A stretch of DNA of 35,056 bases from Nitrososphaerota archaeon (GTDB lineage: Archaea > Thermoproteota > Nitrososphaeria_A > Caldarchaeales > JAVZCJ01): positions 1-35,056 of the forward strand of contig JAWAZL010000017.1 of assembly GCA_038817485.1 (NCBI GenBank), given 5' to 3'. Positions 16,514 through 25,246 of this stretch are shown in pieces; position 1 is the stretch's first letter; each line of letters opens with the position of its first letter. A program made the position numbers and the translations under genes. The notes under the pieces are model-generated. The model did no database searches, had not been told where the DNA came from, and worked only from the letters and a program-made list of their open reading frames with translations.

Positions 16514-17245
16514 TTAAATTATTTTAAAATTCCATTCTTCTTTAATATATTTTTCTTTATAAAGCTTATTTGCTAAATTATATTCATATTTTGTTAAATC
16601 CTCTTCTATTATTTTTATATTTAATTTTTCTTCAAAGCTTTCTTTTAATGCTTTTATAATTTTTTCTAAAGGAATTTTATATCCTAAAATATTTTCTATA
16701 TTAATTGTTTCATTTTTCATTTTTTTAAGAACTTTTCTCATTATATCTATATTAGCTGAAACTAATAAACAACCATGCAAAAATGCGGTTTCCCATTGGT
16801 TTGATGCAGCTAATCCAGAAATCTTTTTTTCTTCATAAAAAATATTATTTATTCCTTTTTTAAATGCTTTTACACCAATTTTTTTTAAACCATTTATTAT
16901 AATATCTATGAATATCCCAAAAAAACCATATATATCCTTTGGAATCCATTCCTCTTCATTTGAAACACTTATAGAGTAATTTAAATTTCCAATATCATGA
17001 TATACTGCTCCTCCTCCAGTAAACCTTCTAACAATTTGCAAATCATACTTTTTACATTCTTCAATATTAATTTCTTCAAAAGCATTTTGAAAATATCCTA
17101 TTACAATCGCTCCTTTATTACGCCAAAATCTTAAAGTATTCTTAACTATTTTTTTCCCGCATGCTCTAGCAATAGCTTCTTCTATAGCAAGATTCATATA
17201 AGCATTATCAACATTTTCGTAAAGAATTAATCTCCATTCTTTCAA
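16514..17245 (-). CDS. lplA: Lipoate-protein ligase A family (LplA N-terminal domain)
   Basis: 243 aa. It transfers lipoate (or octanoate) to lipoyl domains. The family motif RRFTGGGAVYHD is at about 73-84. The catalytic Lys region INNIFYEEKKISGLAASNQ has Lys at about 140-141, and HGCLLVSANID is the last conserved strand. It lacks the separate C-terminal accessory domain of E. coli LplA; in several archaea that part is a separate LplB, not seen nearby. The start appears to be TTG 17245. No SD precedes it, but a TATA box about 25 bp upstream would make the message leaderless. No lipoyl-dependent complex is encoded in the window. Confidence 0.86.
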   Translation of the reverse strand: MKEWRLILYENVDNAYMNLAIEEAIARACGKKIVKNTLRFWRNKGAIVIGYFQNAFEEINIEECKKYDLQIVRRFTGGGAVYHDIGNLNYSISVSNEEEWIPKDIYGFFGIFIDIIINGLKKIGVKAFKKGINNIFYEEKKISGLAASNQWETAFLHGCLLVSANIDIMRKVLKKMKNETINIENILGYKIPLEKIIKALKESFEEKLNIKIIEEDLTKYEYNLANKLYKEKYIKEEWNFKII

Positions 17246-17262
17246 TTTTTTTCAAAAATATT

Positions 17263-17273
17263 TTTTATAAATA
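17263..17273 (-). promoter_or_regulatory. TATA-like box for lplA
   Basis: TATTTATAAAA on the minus strand, about 20-28 bp before the TTG at 17245, so transcription would begin at or next to the start codon. The divergent aromatic operon promoter lies about 60 bp away. Confidence 0.45.
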
Positions 17274-17325
17274 CTTTAAAATTTTTAATAATTTCTAATA
17301 TGGAAATATTAGAATTATCAGTAAG

Positions 17326-17335
17326 CTTTATATAA
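17326..17335 (+). promoter_or_regulatory. TATA-like box for the aspartate-to-prephenate operon
   Basis: CTTTATATAA. Transcription would start near 17355-17362, leaving a leader of about 20-40 nt with GGTGGTGA (17367-17374). This looks like a strong ribosome-binding site, but its best-placed start codon (TTG 17379) is not in the kinase frame. Confidence 0.5.
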
Positions 17336-17388
17336 TTTATTTTTACATTATTAAAAGCAAATATGCGGTGGTGAATCTTTGAGAGGCG

Positions 17389-18633
17389 ATTGCGTTTATA
17401 ACTGCCAATAACGAAAAAATCGTTATTAAATTAGGCGGCTCTATTTTAGATAATATTGAAAATATTGAAAAAGCCTCCGAATTAATTCATAAGCAATTTT
17501 TAAATGGTAAAAAAATAATAATCGTTATTTCAGCTTTAAAAGGCGTAACTGATAATCTTTTAAATTTAGCTAAGAAAGCCAATCCAAATATTTCTGATGC
17601 AGAATTAGCTTCAATACTTTCAATGGGTGAAAAAATTAGTGCAAGAATATTTTCCGCTGCTCTTTCTAATAAAAAACTTAAAACAATAGTAATAGATACT
17701 GAATCTAAATATTGGCCAATAATTACTGATGATAATTATCTTGATGCTAATCCTATTTTAGAAGAAACAGAGACTCTTATTAAAAATAATTTAGAACCAT
17801 TATTAAACGAAGGTTTTATCCCAATTGTTTGTGGATTTATTGGAAAAAATAAGAAAGGAGAAATAACAACTCTTGGAAGAGGTGGAAGTGATACTACTGC
17901 AATACTTATTGGAAATTGTATAAATGCAAAAGAAGTTTTATTCGTTAAAGATGTCGGAGCAATTTTTTCAATAGATCCTAAAAAAGTTTCAAATGCTAAA
18001 ATTGTAAAAAATCTTTCAATTGATGAAGCATACTTATTAACTTCTGGAGGAGCTAAAATACTTCAATCTAAAGCATTAAAATATGTAAAAAATGGAATGA
18101 TTATTAAAATAATAGATTTAAGTGGTTCTGAATTATCTACAATTTCAAGTGGAGAAATTCCTGAATTAAAAATTGAAACATTCGATAAGCCTATCTCAAT
18201 GCTTACAATTGTTTTTGAAAGAAAACTTCAAGAAACTTCAATAGAATCATTAATAAATGAAATTAGAAAAATGAATGTTGAAGTAGTATTAACAAGTTTT
18301 GATTTAAATTCTGCAATACTATACTTAGCTTATGAAAATTCTCTTAATGAAATATTAAAGAAAATACATTATTTAATTATTGAAAAAGGTTTAGGTAAAG
18401 CTATGAGTATTTTTGAAGATTTAATTATGATAACGATAAAAGGGAGTGCTATAGAAACTGTTCCAGGAATTATTGATCGTATTATTCATCCTTTAGCGGA
18501 AAGAAGAATAAACATATATGGATTAGCAACAATAAGTTCTTCTATAAGACTATTTATATTAAAAAATGATTTTGAAAATGTTTTAAATTTAATTAAAAAT
18601 GTTTTGGAGGTGATTAAAAATGAAAAAGATTAA
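17389..18633 (+). CDS. lysC: Aspartate kinase (start codon anomalous)
   Basis: It phosphorylates L-aspartate to beta-aspartyl phosphate. The complete N-terminus is present: EKIVIKLGGSIL (the KxGGS site), VISALKGVTDNLL, then LSMGEKISARI, GRGGSDTTAILIG (catalytic loop), and two ACT-like regulatory domains after about residue 260. The open frame begins after a TGA at 17380-17382 and contains no ATG, GTG or TTG before the KxGGS motif; the first ATG (17623) would delete the active site. ATT 17389 or ATA 17398 are possible non-canonical starts. The alternative is a frameshift from TTG 17379. About 414 aa from ATT, normal for archaeal enzymes. It leads the operon and overlaps asd by 14 nt. Confidence 0.85.
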   Translation: MAFITANNEKIVIKLGGSILDNIENIEKASELIHKQFLNGKKIIIVISALKGVTDNLLNLAKKANPNISDAELASILSMGEKISARIFSAALSNKKLKTIVIDTESKYWPIITDDNYLDANPILEETETLIKNNLEPLLNEGFIPIVCGFIGKNKKGEITTLGRGGSDTTAILIGNCINAKEVLFVKDVGAIFSIDPKKVSNAKIVKNLSIDEAYLLTSGGAKILQSKALKYVKNGMIIKIIDLSGSELSTISSGEIPELKIETFDKPISMLTIVFERKLQETSIESLINEIRKMNVEVVLTSFDLNSAILYLAYENSLNEILKKIHYLIIEKGLGKAMSIFEDLIMITIKGSAIETVPGIIDRIIHPLAERRINIYGLATISSSIRLFILKNDFENVLNLIKNVLEVIKNEKD

Positions 18634-19681
18634 AGTAGCTCTTTTAGGAGCAACTGGAATGGTTGGACAAAATTTTTTAAGAATGTTAGCTACAAATCCA
18701 TTTTTTGAAGTTAGCAATTTAGTTGGATATACTTCTGTTGGAAAGAAATATGGAGAAGCTGTTGAATGGATAGTTTCTCAAGATATTCCAGAAGAATATA
18801 TTGATAAAATAGTTTTTGAAAGCGATCCTAAAAAAATAGATGCTGAAATAGTTTTCTCAGCTCTTCCAGGAAATGTTGCACGTGGTATAGAATCTCAATT
18901 TAGTGAAGCTGGTTTTCCAGTAATAAGTAATGCAAGTGCTTATAGATTGGAGAAAGATGTCCCATTAATAGTTCCGGAAATAAATGTAGAGCATCTTGAA
19001 TTAATAAAAATTCAGAAAAGGAATAGGAAATGGGATGGGTTTATTGTAACAAATCCAAATTGCTCAACAATAGCTTTAGTTTTAGCATTAAAACCAATTC
19101 ACGATCTTTTAACAATAAAGAAAGTTTTTGTTACTACTATGCAAGCAGTTTCTGGTGCAGGATATCCAGGTGTCCCTTCTTTAAAAATTATAGATAATGT
19201 TATCCCATTTATAGAACAAGAAGAAGAAAAAATGGAAACTGAAACTCTTAAAATATTAGGAAAATTTAATGGAGAAAGTATTGATTATGCAAATATAAAA
19301 GTTTCAGCTTCATGCAATAGAGTTCCAGTTATAGATGGACATATGGAATCTGTATATATTGAAACTGAAGAAGAAATAGATATAGAAGAAGTAAAAAATG
19401 CTTTAAAGAATTTTAAAGGAAAACCTCAAGAATTAAATCTTCCAACAGCTCCAAAAGAACCAATAATTGTTAGAGAAGAAAAAGATAGGCCCCAACCTAG
19501 AATGGATAGACTTTCAGGATCTGTTCCTGGAATGAGTATTGTAGTTGGAAGAATTAGACATGGAATAGATAAAAAATCTCTTAAATTTACTCTTCTTGGA
19601 CATAATACTATTCGTGGAGCAGCAGGTTCAACTATTCTTATTGGAGAATTAATGTATAAATTAGGCTTATTAGAGGTTTAA
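18620..19681 (+). CDS. asd: Aspartate-semialdehyde dehydrogenase (archaeal/fungal type)
   Basis: 353 aa. It reduces aspartyl phosphate to L-aspartate semialdehyde. The NADP loop GATGMVGQNF is at about 10-19. The catalytic Cys is at about 148 in TNPNCST, and the catalytic His at about 241 in IDGHMESV. Substrate-binding RMDRLSGSVPGM and GRIRHGI follow. The insert and length fit the archaeal/fungal branch rather than the bacterial one. GGAGGTG precedes the ATG at 18620, inside the end of the kinase gene. Its product feeds both threonine/methionine/lysine synthesis and, through the next gene, the archaeal shikimate route. Confidence 0.95.
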   Translation: MKKIKVALLGATGMVGQNFLRMLATNPFFEVSNLVGYTSVGKKYGEAVEWIVSQDIPEEYIDKIVFESDPKKIDAEIVFSALPGNVARGIESQFSEAGFPVISNASAYRLEKDVPLIVPEINVEHLELIKIQKRNRKWDGFIVTNPNCSTIALVLALKPIHDLLTIKKVFVTTMQAVSGAGYPGVPSLKIIDNVIPFIEQEEEKMETETLKILGKFNGESIDYANIKVSASCNRVPVIDGHMESVYIETEEEIDIEEVKNALKNFKGKPQELNLPTAPKEPIIVREEKDRPQPRMDRLSGSVPGMSIVVGRIRHGIDKKSLKFTLLGHNTIRGAAGSTILIGELMYKLGLLEV

Positions 19682-19684
19682 AGA

Positions 19685-20485
19685 ATGGTTTCAGGAAAAA
19701 GCATAAGGTTAAATAGAATAACTTTTGATGGGAAAATGCTATGTATTCCAATGGATCATGGAGTCACTATCGGTCCTGTTAAAGGTTTAGATGAAATATT
19801 TAAAACAATAGATTCTATCCAAAAAGGAGGAGCTTCAGCAGTACTTTTGCATAAAGGAATTATTAAATCTTTACCAAAAACATTAAAAATTGGAATTATA
19901 ATGCATTTTTCTGCAAGCACAATTTTCTCTTTATCCCCAAATAGAAAAATGATTGTTGCAAGTGTAGAAGAAGCTTTAAGACTTGGAGTTGATGCTGTTT
20001 CTATTCATGTTAATATAGGTTGCGATGAAGAACCTGAAATGATTTCAAGCTTAGGAGAATTAGCTGATGAATGTGATAAGTGGAATATTCCATTAATTGC
20101 AATGATGTATCCTAGAGGACAAAGAATAAAAAATGAATTCGATCCTGAAATAGTTGCACATGTTGCAAGAATTGGAGCTGAGCTTGGAGCAGATATTGTA
20201 AAAACAGTTTATACAGGGAGCTCAGAATCTTTTAGAAAAGTAGTTAATAGATGTCCAGTACCAATAGTCATTGCAGGTGGTCCAAAAGTTGAAAATGATA
20301 AGCAAGTTCTTGAAATGGCAAAAGGTGCGATGGATGCAGGAGCAATTGGTGTAACATTTGGAAGAAATGTTTTTCAGCATGAAAATCCAAAAGCAATAGT
20401 AAAAGCATTAGCTAGTATAGTTTTTAGAAAAAGTAATGTTGAAGAAGCATTGGAGGTTTTAAATAAAGAATGGAAAAAAGAATAA
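19685..20485 (+). CDS. aroA': 2-amino-3,7-dideoxy-D-threo-hept-6-ulosonate (ADH) synthase
   Basis: 266 aa class I aldolase-fold enzyme, homologous to M. jannaschii MJ0400. It condenses aspartate semialdehyde with 6-deoxy-5-ketofructose 1-phosphate to give ADH, replacing DAHP synthase. The Schiff-base Lys is at about 173 in ADIVKTVYTG. Also visible are PMDHGVTIGPVKGLD (Asp at about 24), MYPRGQ with the Tyr at about 142, and the phosphate-binding GGPKV and GVTFGRNVFQ. A fructose-bisphosphate aldolase would be the alternative, but the position between asd and DHQ synthase II decides it. GAGGT lies about 7 nt before the ATG; it starts 3 nt after asd. Confidence 0.93.
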   Translation: MVSGKSIRLNRITFDGKMLCIPMDHGVTIGPVKGLDEIFKTIDSIQKGGASAVLLHKGIIKSLPKTLKIGIIMHFSASTIFSLSPNRKMIVASVEEALRLGVDAVSIHVNIGCDEEPEMISSLGELADECDKWNIPLIAMMYPRGQRIKNEFDPEIVAHVARIGAELGADIVKTVYTGSSESFRKVVNRCPVPIVIAGGPKVENDKQVLEMAKGAMDAGAIGVTFGRNVFQHENPKAIVKALASIVFRKSNVEEALEVLNKEWKKE

Positions 20486-21528
20486 TAATCTATTTGCCTA
20501 AAAATATTAGTAATAAAAAAGAACTAATTGAAGCATCTTTAAAAAACGGTTTTAATATTATATTCTTTGAAGAATATGAAAATATAATAAATGATTTTAA
20601 AGGAAAAATAATAGCTTTAGCTCCAAAAAATGATATTGCTATTAATTATAGTTTTAATGAAATTTCTGAAGCAAAAAATATAAGTGGAGAAAAAATTCCA
20701 ATAATTAAAATAGAGAGAAAAGAAGATGAAAAGAAAGTTTTAGAATTTGCTGAAAAAAATTTTCCAGCTATAATTATTGATTTAAAAGATATTAAGATAA
20801 TTCCTTTAGAAAATATTGTTGCTTTGCTTCATAAAAAGAATATTAAAATTTACGCTTTTACAGAATCAATTGAGGAAATCCGACCTTTCCTTAATGTTCT
20901 TGAAATAGGGATAGATGGTGTAATAACTCCTTGTAAAAATAAAAATGATATAGAAAAATTAGTAAGTTTTAAACCACTATTTTCTAGAATAAAGCTTCAA
21001 TTAGTAAAAATTATAGATATTAAAGATGTTGGAATTGGTGATAGAGCTTGTATAGATACAATTACTATGCTAAATCAAGGAGAAGGAGCACTTATTGGTA
21101 GTACATCAAACTTCTTATTTTTAATAGATAATGAATCTATTGGTTCAAAATTTAGTGCTCCAAGACCTTTTAGAATTAATGCAGGTGCAATTCATTCATA
21201 TATTTTACAACCAGGAAATAAAACAAAGTATTTATCTGAAATAGAAACTGGAGATCAAATACTAATTGTTAATAAAATGGGAGAAACAAAAGAAGTTACT
21301 GTAGGAAGGAATAAAATAGAAAGAAGGCCTTTGAAACTTATTAAAGCAATGAATAAAGAAGTAGGTTCGATAATTGTGCAAAATGCTGAAACAATAAGAT
21401 TTATTAATGAAAATTCATCTATACCTGTAACAGATTTAAAAATTGGAGATAAAGTTTTAGCATATATAAGAAATAAAAGTGGCAGACATTTTGGAATAGA
21501 AGTAAATGAATATATAATTGAAAAATAG
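20470..21528 (+). CDS. aroB': 3-dehydroquinate synthase II
   Basis: 352 aa, homologous to M. jannaschii MJ1249. It oxidatively deaminates and cyclises ADH to 3-dehydroquinate with NAD. The conserved core GIGDRACIDTI, LNQGEGALIGSTSNF and SAPRPFRINAGAIHSYI (about 190-245) is diagnostic. The N-terminal third is much more variable and Lys/Ile-rich. It overlaps the ADH synthase gene by 16 nt, and its stop shares a base with the next gene (TAGTG). It is unrelated to bacterial AroB. Confidence 0.95.
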   Translation: MEKRIIIYLPKNISNKKELIEASLKNGFNIIFFEEYENIINDFKGKIIALAPKNDIAINYSFNEISEAKNISGEKIPIIKIERKEDEKKVLEFAEKNFPAIIIDLKDIKIIPLENIVALLHKKNIKIYAFTESIEEIRPFLNVLEIGIDGVITPCKNKNDIEKLVSFKPLFSRIKLQLVKIIDIKDVGIGDRACIDTITMLNQGEGALIGSTSNFLFLIDNESIGSKFSAPRPFRINAGAIHSYILQPGNKTKYLSEIETGDQILIVNKMGETKEVTVGRNKIERRPLKLIKAMNKEVGSIIVQNAETIRFINENSSIPVTDLKIGDKVLAYIRNKSGRHFGIEVNEYIIEK

Positions 21529-22229
21529 TGTTTAAAATGATGAAAAATTTTATGATATGTACTTCTCTTAAATGCAAAAACAATTTTGAATTAAAGAATA
21601 AAATAAGGAAAGCATTCAATTTAGGATCAGATTATGTAGAAATTAGACTTGATTATTTTAAAAAAATTGATATAAAAAATTTTAAAAAAATTATTAAACC
21701 ATTCATTAATAAATGCATTTTAACTTATAGAATAAACAATGAGAAATCTATTAAGAAAATGGAAGAGAAAAAATTTTTTATTAAAGAATTATTAGAATTA
21801 AAACCTGCATTTATAGATATTGAAGAGAAATATTATAAAAGAATGTTAGATATAATAGATCATATTAAAAATGAAAATATTCAATTAATAATTTCTTGGC
21901 ATGATTTTAATGGGACTCCTTCAATAAATAGATTAATAAAAATTCTTGAAAGAATGAAAATGTACGGTAACTTATATAAAATTGTTACTACTGCAAAATC
22001 AATAAATGATAATTATAAAATACTTAATTTATATGATTACTTAAATTCGAATGAGAAAAATAAATTAATTGCATTCTGTATGGGTGAAAAAGGTTTAATA
22101 TCCAGAATTTTATGTGTTTTTGCTGGTGCACCATTTACTTATGCTTCTCTTTTTAATCAAAAAACTGCTCCTGGACAATTAAGTATAATTGAGATGAGAA
22201 AAATCTATGAGCTCATTAAAAAATTTTGA
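21528..22229 (+). CDS. aroD: 3-dehydroquinate dehydratase, type I
   Basis: About 229-233 aa depending on the start: GTG 21528, ATG 21537, ATG 21540 or ATG 21552; none has a clear SD. It dehydrates 3-dehydroquinate through a Schiff base. In GTG numbering: substrate-binding VEIRLDYF at about 37-44, general base His at about 125 in ISWHDFNGTPS, Schiff-base Lys at about 151 in YKIVTTAKS, and the C-terminal GAPFTYASL and KTAPGQLSI. All residues of the type I class are present. It overlaps aroE by 23 nt. Confidence 0.93.
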   Translation: MFKMMKNFMICTSLKCKNNFELKNKIRKAFNLGSDYVEIRLDYFKKIDIKNFKKIIKPFINKCILTYRINNEKSIKKMEEKKFFIKELLELKPAFIDIEEKYYKRMLDIIDHIKNENIQLIISWHDFNGTPSINRLIKILERMKMYGNLYKIVTTAKSINDNYKILNLYDYLNSNEKNKLIAFCMGEKGLISRILCVFAGAPFTYASLFNQKTAPGQLSIIEMRKIYELIKKF

Positions 22230-23085
22230 AATAAATGCTGAAACAAGATTAGTTTGTTTAATAGGAGATCCTATAGAAAAATCTTTTTCACCAAAAATCC
22301 ATAATGCTTGGTTTAATTATTTTAAATTGAATTATGTATATTTAGCTTTTAAAATACCTTCATTTAAACTTAAAGAAGCAATAAATGGATTACGAATATT
22401 AAATGTTATAGGATTCAATGTAACAATTCCACATAAAATTTCAATAATTAATTTTTTAGATGAAATTGATTCTCAAGCTAAAAATATTGGTGCTGTGAAT
22501 ACTGTTTTAAATAAAAATGATAAATTTATTGGTTTTAATACAGATATAGATGGTGTATTTTATGCATTTGATAAAGCTAATGTTTCAATAAATGGAAGTA
22601 CTTGTTTAATCATAGGTGCTGGAGGAGCTGCTAAAGCATGTGCTCATGCATTTTCTATTAGAAAATGTAAAAAAATAATAATTTTAAATAGAAGCTTAGA
22701 AAAAGCAATTTCTTTATCAAAAGAAATAAAAGAAAAATATAATATAGAAAGTTTATATGAAGAATTAAATAAAGAAAATATTAAAAAATTCTCTAATATA
22801 AGTGATATTATTGTTAATGCTACTCCAATAGGATCATATTATACTTCAAATGAAAGTGTCTTTCCAAAAGAATTATTAAGAGAAGATTTAGTGATATTTG
22901 ATGTAGTGTATAATCCCATTAAAACAAAATTAATAAAAGATGCTATTGATAAAGGTGCAAAAATTGTTTATGGTATAGATATGCTAATTGGACAAGCTGC
23001 AAAAGCGTTTAAAATATGGACTGGATTAGAGCCACCTATAGAAATAGCTTTCAATATTCTTAAATCAGAGTTGAGTTTTTCTTGA
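22207..23085 (+). CDS. aroE: Shikimate 5-dehydrogenase
   Basis: 292 aa. It reduces 3-dehydroshikimate to shikimate with NADPH. The shikimate site is SFSPKIHNAWF (about 26-36), the catalytic Lys at about 77 in NVTIPHK and Asp at about 113 in FNTDIDG. The dinucleotide loop is GAGGAAKA (about 137-144), followed by NRS, the usual NADP-preferring turn. The C-terminal QAAKAFKIWTG is conserved. ATG 22207 lies within the end of aroD. The stop overlaps the TTG start of the next gene by 4 nt. Confidence 0.95.
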   Translation: MSSLKNFEINAETRLVCLIGDPIEKSFSPKIHNAWFNYFKLNYVYLAFKIPSFKLKEAINGLRILNVIGFNVTIPHKISIINFLDEIDSQAKNIGAVNTVLNKNDKFIGFNTDIDGVFYAFDKANVSINGSTCLIIGAGGAAKACAHAFSIRKCKKIIILNRSLEKAISLSKEIKEKYNIESLYEELNKENIKKFSNISDIIVNATPIGSYYTSNESVFPKELLREDLVIFDVVYNPIKTKLIKDAIDKGAKIVYGIDMLIGQAAKAFKIWTGLEPPIEIAFNILKSELSFS

Positions 23086-23948
23086 AAAGTAAAGCATTAA
23101 CTTATGGAGCAATATCTATAATTAATGCTATTCCAATTGGTAAAGGTTCTGCTTTAAGTATAAATTTAAAAACTATTGCAGAAATTGAAATATTTGAAGA
23201 CCCTAAAGAAAGAATTTTAATAGAAATTGATAATTATCCTAATGAAAATACTTCATTAGCTGAAGAAGTTGTAAGGGAATTTTTAAAGAAAGCTGAAATT
23301 AAAAAGCATAGTGTAAAAGTAAAGACTTTTTCGAATATTCCAATTGGAGTAGGTTTAAAAAGTTCAAGTGCAGCTTCAAATGCTATAGCTTTAGCATGCT
23401 CTTCTGCTCTTAAATTAAATTTGAAAGATTTAGAAATAATTAATATAGGAGTAGATGCTTCTATAAAATCTGGAGTATCTATTACAGGTGCATTTGATGA
23501 TGCTTGTGCATCATATTTTGGTGGAGTTGTTATTACTGATAACTATAAAAGAGAAATAATTAAGATGGATAAAATACACGATAATTTAAAAATTGTTTTA
23601 TATATTCCAAATAAGAAATTTTATACATCTCAAATAGATAGAAAAAGAATAAAAGCAATTTCAAAAATAAGTTATGAAGCTTATGAAATTGCATTGAAAA
23701 ATAAATATTGGGAGGCATTAACAATAAATGGTTTAGCATGTGCTGCAGCATTAGGATTTGATGTTAAACCAATTATTGATGCTCTTGAATTAGGAGCAAT
23801 AGCATCTGGTTTATCTGGAACTGGTCCAGCAATTTCAGCTATATGTGAAGAAGAAAATGTTAATAAAATTGTTTCTGAATGGAATAAGCTTCCTGGAAAA
23901 GTGATTGTATGCGAAATTAATAATAATAAAGCTCATGTGATTGAATAA
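23082..23948 (+). CDS. aroK: Shikimate kinase, archaeal GHMP type
   Basis: 288 aa. It phosphorylates shikimate at O3. This is the GHMP-superfamily enzyme that replaces bacterial AroK/AroL in archaea. The ATP-binding motif is IPIGVGLKSSSAASNAIALA (about 86-105). GAFDDACASYFGG and the C-terminal SGLSGTGPAISAI are the other two GHMP motifs. The start is TTG 23082, overlapping the aroE stop. It could only be confused with homoserine kinase, but the pathway context and the short, all-GHMP architecture favour shikimate kinase. It shares one base with aroA at its end. Confidence 0.92.
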   Translation: MKSKALTYGAISIINAIPIGKGSALSINLKTIAEIEIFEDPKERILIEIDNYPNENTSLAEEVVREFLKKAEIKKHSVKVKTFSNIPIGVGLKSSSAASNAIALACSSALKLNLKDLEIINIGVDASIKSGVSITGAFDDACASYFGGVVITDNYKREIIKMDKIHDNLKIVLYIPNKKFYTSQIDRKRIKAISKISYEAYEIALKNKYWEALTINGLACAAALGFDVKPIIDALELGAIASGLSGTGPAISAICEEENVNKIVSEWNKLPGKVIVCEINNNKAHVIE

Positions 23949-25246
23949 TGACTGATATAATTGTTTATCCAAGTAGAGTTAAAGGAGAAATTTATGCTCC
24001 TCCAAGTAAAAGCTTTACTCATAGAGCAATAATTATTTCTAGTTTAGCAAATGGTATTTCAAAAATCAAGAAACCTCTTATTTCTCTTGATACTCTTGCT
24101 ACTATAAAAGCTTGCGAATCTTTTGGTATAGAAATGAAAATAAATAAAGAAGAAATAAAAATTAATGGATCTGAAATTTTAAAAACTCCTGAAAATATTA
24201 TAGATGTAGCTAATTCTGGAACAACTATTAGAATAATGACTGCTGTATCTTCTTTAGCTCCTAAAGGATATGTTATTTTAACAGGAGATTCAAGTATACG
24301 TAAAAGGCCAATGGGTCCACTTTTAAAATCTTTAAGAAAATTAGGTGTTGAATGTTGGTCTGCAAGAGAAAATGGTTTACCTCCTATAATTGTTAAAGGT
24401 GGAACATTAAAAGGTGGAGAAACAAATATTAGAGGAGATATTTCTTCACAATTCATTTCAGCTTTATTAATAGCTACTCCTAAAGCAAGAAAGAAAACAA
24501 TAATAAATATTATTGGAAAAATAGTTTCTAAACCTTATATCGATTCAACTATTTATATGTTAAAATTATCAAACATTAAGTTGAATATTCTTAATGATTA
24601 TAGAAAATTTATTATTCCTTCAAAACAATCTTTTTCTCCAATAGATTTTATTATTCCAGGAGATTTTAGTTCAGCATCATTTCTAATTGCTTCTGCAATA
24701 CTTTCTAATGGAAATATTAAAATTAAAAATTTAGATATGAATATTCCACAAGCAGATTCTGCAATAATAGATATTTTATCTAAAATGGGCGTAGAAATAG
24801 AAATTAATAAAGAAAAGAAAGAAATTTTTATTCAATCTCCTAAAAAACTTCTAGGAGGAACATTTAATTTAATGAATTCTCCTGATTTACTTCCAATAAT
24901 TTCTATACTTGCTTTAAAAGCTGAAAATCCCACAAAAATAATTGGAGTAAAGCATGCAAGATATAAAGAAACAGATAGAATACGCGCTCTTTCTGAAGAG
25001 CTTAGAAAAATAGGTGCTAAAGTTATTGAACTTGAAGATGGATTAATTATTAAACCTATTAAAAAAATTAAATCAGCTAAGCTTGATTCTCATGGAGACC
25101 ATAGAATTTTCATGGCTTTAAGTTTAATAGGATTAATTTGTGAAGAAGGATGTAGAGTTTCAGGATTAGAAACTGCATCTATTTCTTACCCAAACTTTAT
25201 TAATGATTTAAAGAATATTTCAGTGAAAATGGAGGTTTTGAAATGA
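23948..25246 (+). CDS. aroA: EPSP synthase (3-phosphoshikimate 1-carboxyvinyltransferase)
   Basis: 432 aa. It joins phosphoenolpyruvate to shikimate 3-phosphate. Conserved sites in order: PPSKSFTHRAII (Lys at about 21), NSGTTIRIM, GDSSIRKRPMGPLL, SSQFISALLIA, ISILALKAE, KETDRIRALSEEL and DSHGDHRIFMAL. Two-domain inside-out barrel of the usual length. The start ATG immediately follows the kinase stop. It overlaps aroC by 4 nt, and the aroC SD (GGAGGT) lies in its last codons. Confidence 0.96.
   Translation: MTDIIVYPSRVKGEIYAPPSKSFTHRAIIISSLANGISKIKKPLISLDTLATIKACESFGIEMKINKEEIKINGSEILKTPENIIDVANSGTTIRIMTAVSSLAPKGYVILTGDSSIRKRPMGPLLKSLRKLGVECWSARENGLPPIIVKGGTLKGGETNIRGDISSQFISALLIATPKARKKTIINIIGKIVSKPYIDSTIYMLKLSNIKLNILNDYRKFIIPSKQSFSPIDFIIPGDFSSASFLIASAILSNGNIKIKNLDMNIPQADSAIIDILSKMGVEIEINKEKKEIFIQSPKKLLGGTFNLMNSPDLLPIISILALKAENPTKIIGVKHARYKETDRIRALSEELRKIGAKVIELEDGLIIKPIKKIKSAKLDSHGDHRIFMALSLIGLICEEGCRVSGLETASISYPNFINDLKNISVKMEVLK

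Noticed and set aside
24019-24456. Long minus-strand frames opposite aroA, aroC and acdA
   Set aside because: They are antisense shadows of well-conserved genes, with no motifs, SD or TATA box.
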